Below are positions 8,455 through 10,988 of a stretch of 10,988 nt of DNA, piece after piece. Location of the stretch: positions 1 to 10,988 of the forward strand of contig JAKOGH010000170.1 in the NCBI GenBank assembly GCA_024811115.1, read 5' to 3'. This DNA is from Terana coerulea (Eukaryota; Basidiomycota; Agaricomycetes; Polyporales; Phanerochaetaceae). Under the pieces are notes generated by a model. The model made no database searches and was not told the DNA's origin. It was given only the letters and a program-made list of their open reading frames with translations. The position numbers and the translations under genes were made by a program. The number at the start of each line of letters is the position of its first letter. Position 1 is the stretch's first letter.

Positions 8455-9106
8455 CTACGCCGAGTTTTCTTGCTCAATGAGGCAAAGAACAGGCTGCCAA
8501 CTCCCCGCGGACACATGCCTAGCCTCAAGGAGGTGCAAGCACTCGAATGGCGCATTCGAAAGCGCCATATCCCCGACTGAAGGTTTGACATCTTGCATAT
8601 CCTACCATTGCGTGGGTTCAGCTCGCCCCATTTCGTCGGAAGACCAATAAACTTACTTCGTAGAACTGGCGGACGGAACGCGCGACCTGGTGAGCTATGT
8701 GCGCCTTGTTACGAGGCATCCTCTGGGTTGAATAGTCGTTCAGATTGATGGCGTTGACATGCTGCCAAGAGTCGTACCCGGGCCACTGGATGGCTAATTA
8801 GCTACTGCATTAAGCGGATATCGGGCGGTGAGGGTAGCCTACCAGAATGCGCAAAGTCACGCGACTCCCACTACCGCTGAGCGACGGAAAGGTCTCTGCG
8901 TCGTCCAATGCTGCAGGAGGAGACATCAGTGCACTGTTCAGGGGCAGTCCCTGTCGGCCGCCGACAAAAAACGGTACACTGGGCAAAGGCTGAAAGTTGG
9001 CCTGCCCAGCGGCGGTGAAGACCTGCTGAGGAACGACCGTAATCCTGGGCGGGTCAATTTGGAGTCCAGGGAAGTCTTGGATGTCATGATAGATGGTTTC
9101 CGTCAT
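8455..9106 (-). CDS. Paralog B of an uncharacterised fungal family, intact, 179 aa
   Basis: Exons on the minus strand: 9106-8843 (88 codons), 8785-8657 (43 codons), 8601-8455 (48 codons plus TAG). Both introns (57 and 55 nt) have GT...AG ends and phase 0, as in copy A; exon 2 is exactly 129 bases in both. The sequence shows, in order, PFFVGGRQGLPL (about 45-56), ALDDAETFPSL (about 66-76), VTLRIL joined across the intron to WPGYDSWQHV (from 89), RNKAHIAHQVARSVRQFYE (about 113-131) and ARHVSAGSWQPVLC (about 158-171). The pattern of a GG-x-GI/L loop, an LDDA segment and RIL-WPGY recalls expanded unknown families in Agaricomycetes, but I cannot name a domain. No signal peptide or membrane segment is visible, so it is probably cytosolic or nuclear. 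Protein similarity to copy A alongside more divergent DNA suggests selection on the protein. A 53-nt intron (9162-9110) just before the ATG implies a leader exon (about 9180-9163), which could extend the N terminus. Confidence 0.75.
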
Positions 9107-9904
9107 AATCTGTAATGTTTCGTGAGCACCACAGGTACGGTCATAAACTTCCAGTCACTTACAGTTCGAACAAGCAAACTCTGGGAGTAGAGTTAGGCGA
9201 AATTGAAGGGGGTGTTCGGCGCCGTAATAACGATGGCTGACTCCAAAGACAGGCTTCTGAAAACACCGGCTCAATGGTTTGAAATAGTGCGCCCGCTCAT
9301 ACTATATGCTAACTGTGCTCGACCACGGAGTCTCGTCGATGCACACCAACACCTTCCTGATATGCGCGGTTACAAGGGTCCAGCATAGGGTCTGAGCTTC
9401 TTGCCGCCTGTTGCTCATCTCCAGCGCGGCGCGGAGTATGGGAAGAGCCTGGAAGGTGTCTGCGGTCACAAGTTAGTGTTCGGCGTGAACTATATCGAGA
9501 CCCAGTTAGTGAGACACGCACCTCATTGTCGCTTGGGATCCTTGGACCCTAAGGAGGACCCTGAGCAGGGTTGGGCGCCACGCGAGCAATATCGGCCTGT
9601 CTTACGTGAGTTTGACCTTTGTCCTTGCCCTCTCGGGCCGTGGGCCTATGCTGCGAGTCATGCCTCTGCCACGTGCAGTACACTGTTCATACTATATGAT
9701 GTGAGCACACCTTATCACCGAACAGGTCGTCAGATCATGAAAGGCAAGTGAAAATTTGGAGTATGCTGCAGCGAACCTGAAAGATGGAACAATGGTAGGG
9801 TATATTAAGTCCCGAAAACGATTAATAGCAAACAAACTGCGCAAGTCAGACAACATCAACTCGACACCAACTGAAGGCCCAATGCCACCCTCCCTAACCA
9901 TTGC
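9107..9904. other. Upstream flank of paralog B and gap to the surface-protein gene
   Basis: On the minus strand, a branch site and acceptor (CCTAACTCTACTCCCAG) and a donor (GTAAGT) bracket an 18-base mini-exon at about 9180-9163. Further up, an open piece with high third-position GC (about 9457-9302) reads TFQALPILRAALEM and later CWTLVTAHIRKVL; it follows an intron-like segment with an ACTAAC branch (about 9521-9460). It could be an upstream exon of copy B or a relic. A plus-strand open stretch (9401-9751) overlaps it with no recognisable motif. The 12-mer TCATACTATATG occurs at 9297 and 9687, and its minus-strand reading is TATA-like. Confidence 0.35.
9372..9381. repeat. ACAAGGGTCC motif copy upstream of paralog B
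   Basis: This copy lies about 265 bases before the copy B start codon and about 65-75 bases upstream of a TATA-like minus-strand CATATAGTATG (near 9308-9298). The spacing resembles that seen upstream of copy A, where the pair of motifs precedes TATAAATA. Confidence 0.5.
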
Positions 9905-10804
9905 TTACAGAGCCATGGCGACAGAGACGACGCCGAGGAGAGCCGCAATGGCACCGGCAGCGGAGCCAGTTGAGCGGGACGCGCCGTTCGAGCTGATGAC
10001 ACCATCTGACAAGCTACCGGCGGCCTGAACAGCGCCGCTGAGGAAGCTGGAACCACAGGTGCTGGTGACGGCCTGGTACAGTGCGGTCTGACCGTTGAGG
10101 AGGAGGCTGTTCGACAGGCCGGGTGCGTACTGGATGTCGGACTCGAAGGAGATGTAAGAGGTAATGACGTTACGTGCACAGGTAGTGCAGAGCTTGTCCT
10201 GGGACAGGGAGGGCGTAAGGAAGAGGAAGGCAGCGTTGCTGCTCTTCAGGGTGTCGAAGTTAGGGGTGATGGCAGTCTGCTCGGTTCCCGAGTACAAGGA
10301 GGACGCAGACGGCGCAGAGCCGGTGATTTCGCTCGCACACCACTTGCCGCTGTCATCCTTGGTGCAGGCAGCCTCCTTCAGAGGGATGAGAGTGTAGAGG
10401 ACGTCGTAGATCTCGAGAACCTGCTGGTTGAGGCTCGACGTGAGCTCGGGCTGACATGCGCTGTAGAAGCTCGCAAGAGTGGTGCGGATGGAGGTTTCAG
10501 AGCAGCTCGAGGTGCTGCTGCAGAGGTTGCTGAGCGCACTGCTCACGGCGGCGGAGGACGAGGTGCCGCTGCCACCTGGACCGAAGGATGAGGTGGAGGT
10601 GGTGAGGGACTTGGTGCAAGTCAGCAAGTCCGCGTTGCTGTCGAGCGTCGTCAGGAACGTTGAGCACGCTGCGTTTATGCCACTGGGGATAGAGGTCTAC
10701 AGCGTCAAGAAGTCAAAAAGCAGTCAACGTAGAAACAAGAGAGCACTGACCGCTTGAGTGAAGGCGACCGAGGCAAGAACAGAGATTAGGGCGAAGGACT
10801 TCAT
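9905..10804 (-). CDS. Secreted ten-cysteine, Ser/Thr-rich protein with probable GPI anchor, 281 aa
   Basis: Exons on the minus strand: 10804-10751 and 10696-9905, split by a 54-nt GT...AG intron. Exon 1 encodes exactly the signal peptide MKSFALISVLASVAFTQA, with likely cleavage after the final Ala. The mature part has a Ser/Thr/Gly-rich stretch (TSTSSFGPGGSGTSSSAA, just after LTCTK), ten cysteines in total (including NLCSSTSSC, SAC, AACTKDD, KWC, LCTTC, STC), an even number suited to disulfides, and central helices such as VLEIYDVLYTLIPL. The C terminus has small residues (SSNGASRSTGS) followed by a hydrophobic tail ending VVSVAMAL, the usual GPI-attachment layout. The protein therefore most likely sits on the plasma membrane or in the cell wall. 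It resembles basidiomycete secreted proteins of the uncharacterised type annotated as DUF-containing GPI proteins; no enzyme motif is visible. The start is fixed by the signal peptide, and the 5' flank (10805-10988) is CT-rich on the coding strand. Confidence 0.88.
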
Positions 10805-10988
10805 TTCTGGCTGTACACCGTAGGGGATAAGGAATGGACGAGTTCTTTAGAGTCGACGACGACGGAAGGGATATGAACGTTGAAGAGAAAGAGTGTTCAG
10901 TGAAGGATCTTGCAGAAAGCGCCAAGCGCTTGACAGTTCGTTGCTACGGTTACAAACATGTACAAAGTAATCGGTGGCTGACCGAAGC

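Noticed and set aside
7161..9384. Inverted GGACCCT/AGGGTCC cores as terminal inverted repeats of a small transposon
   Set aside because: The match is only 7-8 bases, the element lengths differ (about 220 and 170 bases), and no target-site duplication flanks them.
9297..9698. 12-base direct repeat TCATACTATATG, as a possible target-site duplication around a 378-base insert
   Set aside because: A few 12-mer repeats are expected by chance in 11 kb, and the enclosed sequence has no terminal repeats or other transposon features.
9401..9751. Plus-strand open stretch of 116 codons
   Set aside because: It overlaps minus-strand exon-like sequence with better codon bias and has no recognisable domain.

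Overview
The window looks like a piece of nuclear DNA from a mushroom-forming basidiomycete (Agaricomycete-like). The reasons are dense short introns (mostly 51-61 nt, GT...AG), an atypical G-protein alpha subunit of a kind I associate with basidiomycetes, a GPI-type serine-rich cell-surface protein, and a pair of uncharacterised fungal paralogs. Names come from sequence patterns read by eye; no database was searched.

Layout: (1) 1-1332, no gene I can support. (2) 1333-3273, plus strand, a nine-exon gene for an atypical heterotrimeric G-protein alpha subunit of 474 residues, in which the switch II glutamine is replaced by serine. (3) 3800-3889, minus strand, a tRNA-Ser(UGA) with a tiny intron of about 8 nt. 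(4) 4218-5273, plus strand, translation elongation factor 1-beta in five exons, carrying a single-base insertion in exon 2. (5) 5481-5811, plus strand, a possible two-exon small gene of 91 residues. (6) 5817-6468 and 8455-9106, minus strand, two paralogous copies (A and B) of a three-exon gene of unknown function with identical intron phases. Copy B is intact (179 residues); copy A has a one-base shift in a homopolymer. (7) About 6.5-8.4 kb and 9.1-9.9 kb, flanks of the paralogs with decayed or unassigned exon-like pieces and a clustered short motif, ACAAGGGTCC. (8) 9905-10804, minus strand, a secreted ten-cysteine protein with a probable GPI anchor.

The genes do not form a pathway. G-alpha (signalling), EF-1-beta and tRNA-Ser (translation) and the surface protein are ordinary neighbours in a compact fungal genome. 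The accessory part is the 5.4-9.9 kb interval. There, two copies of an unknown family share protein sequence, intron positions and possibly a promoter motif about 65-85 bp upstream of a TATA-like box. The most notable points are the G-alpha lacking its catalytic glutamine, this paralog pair with its upstream motif, and two homopolymer frameshifts that may be assembly errors.
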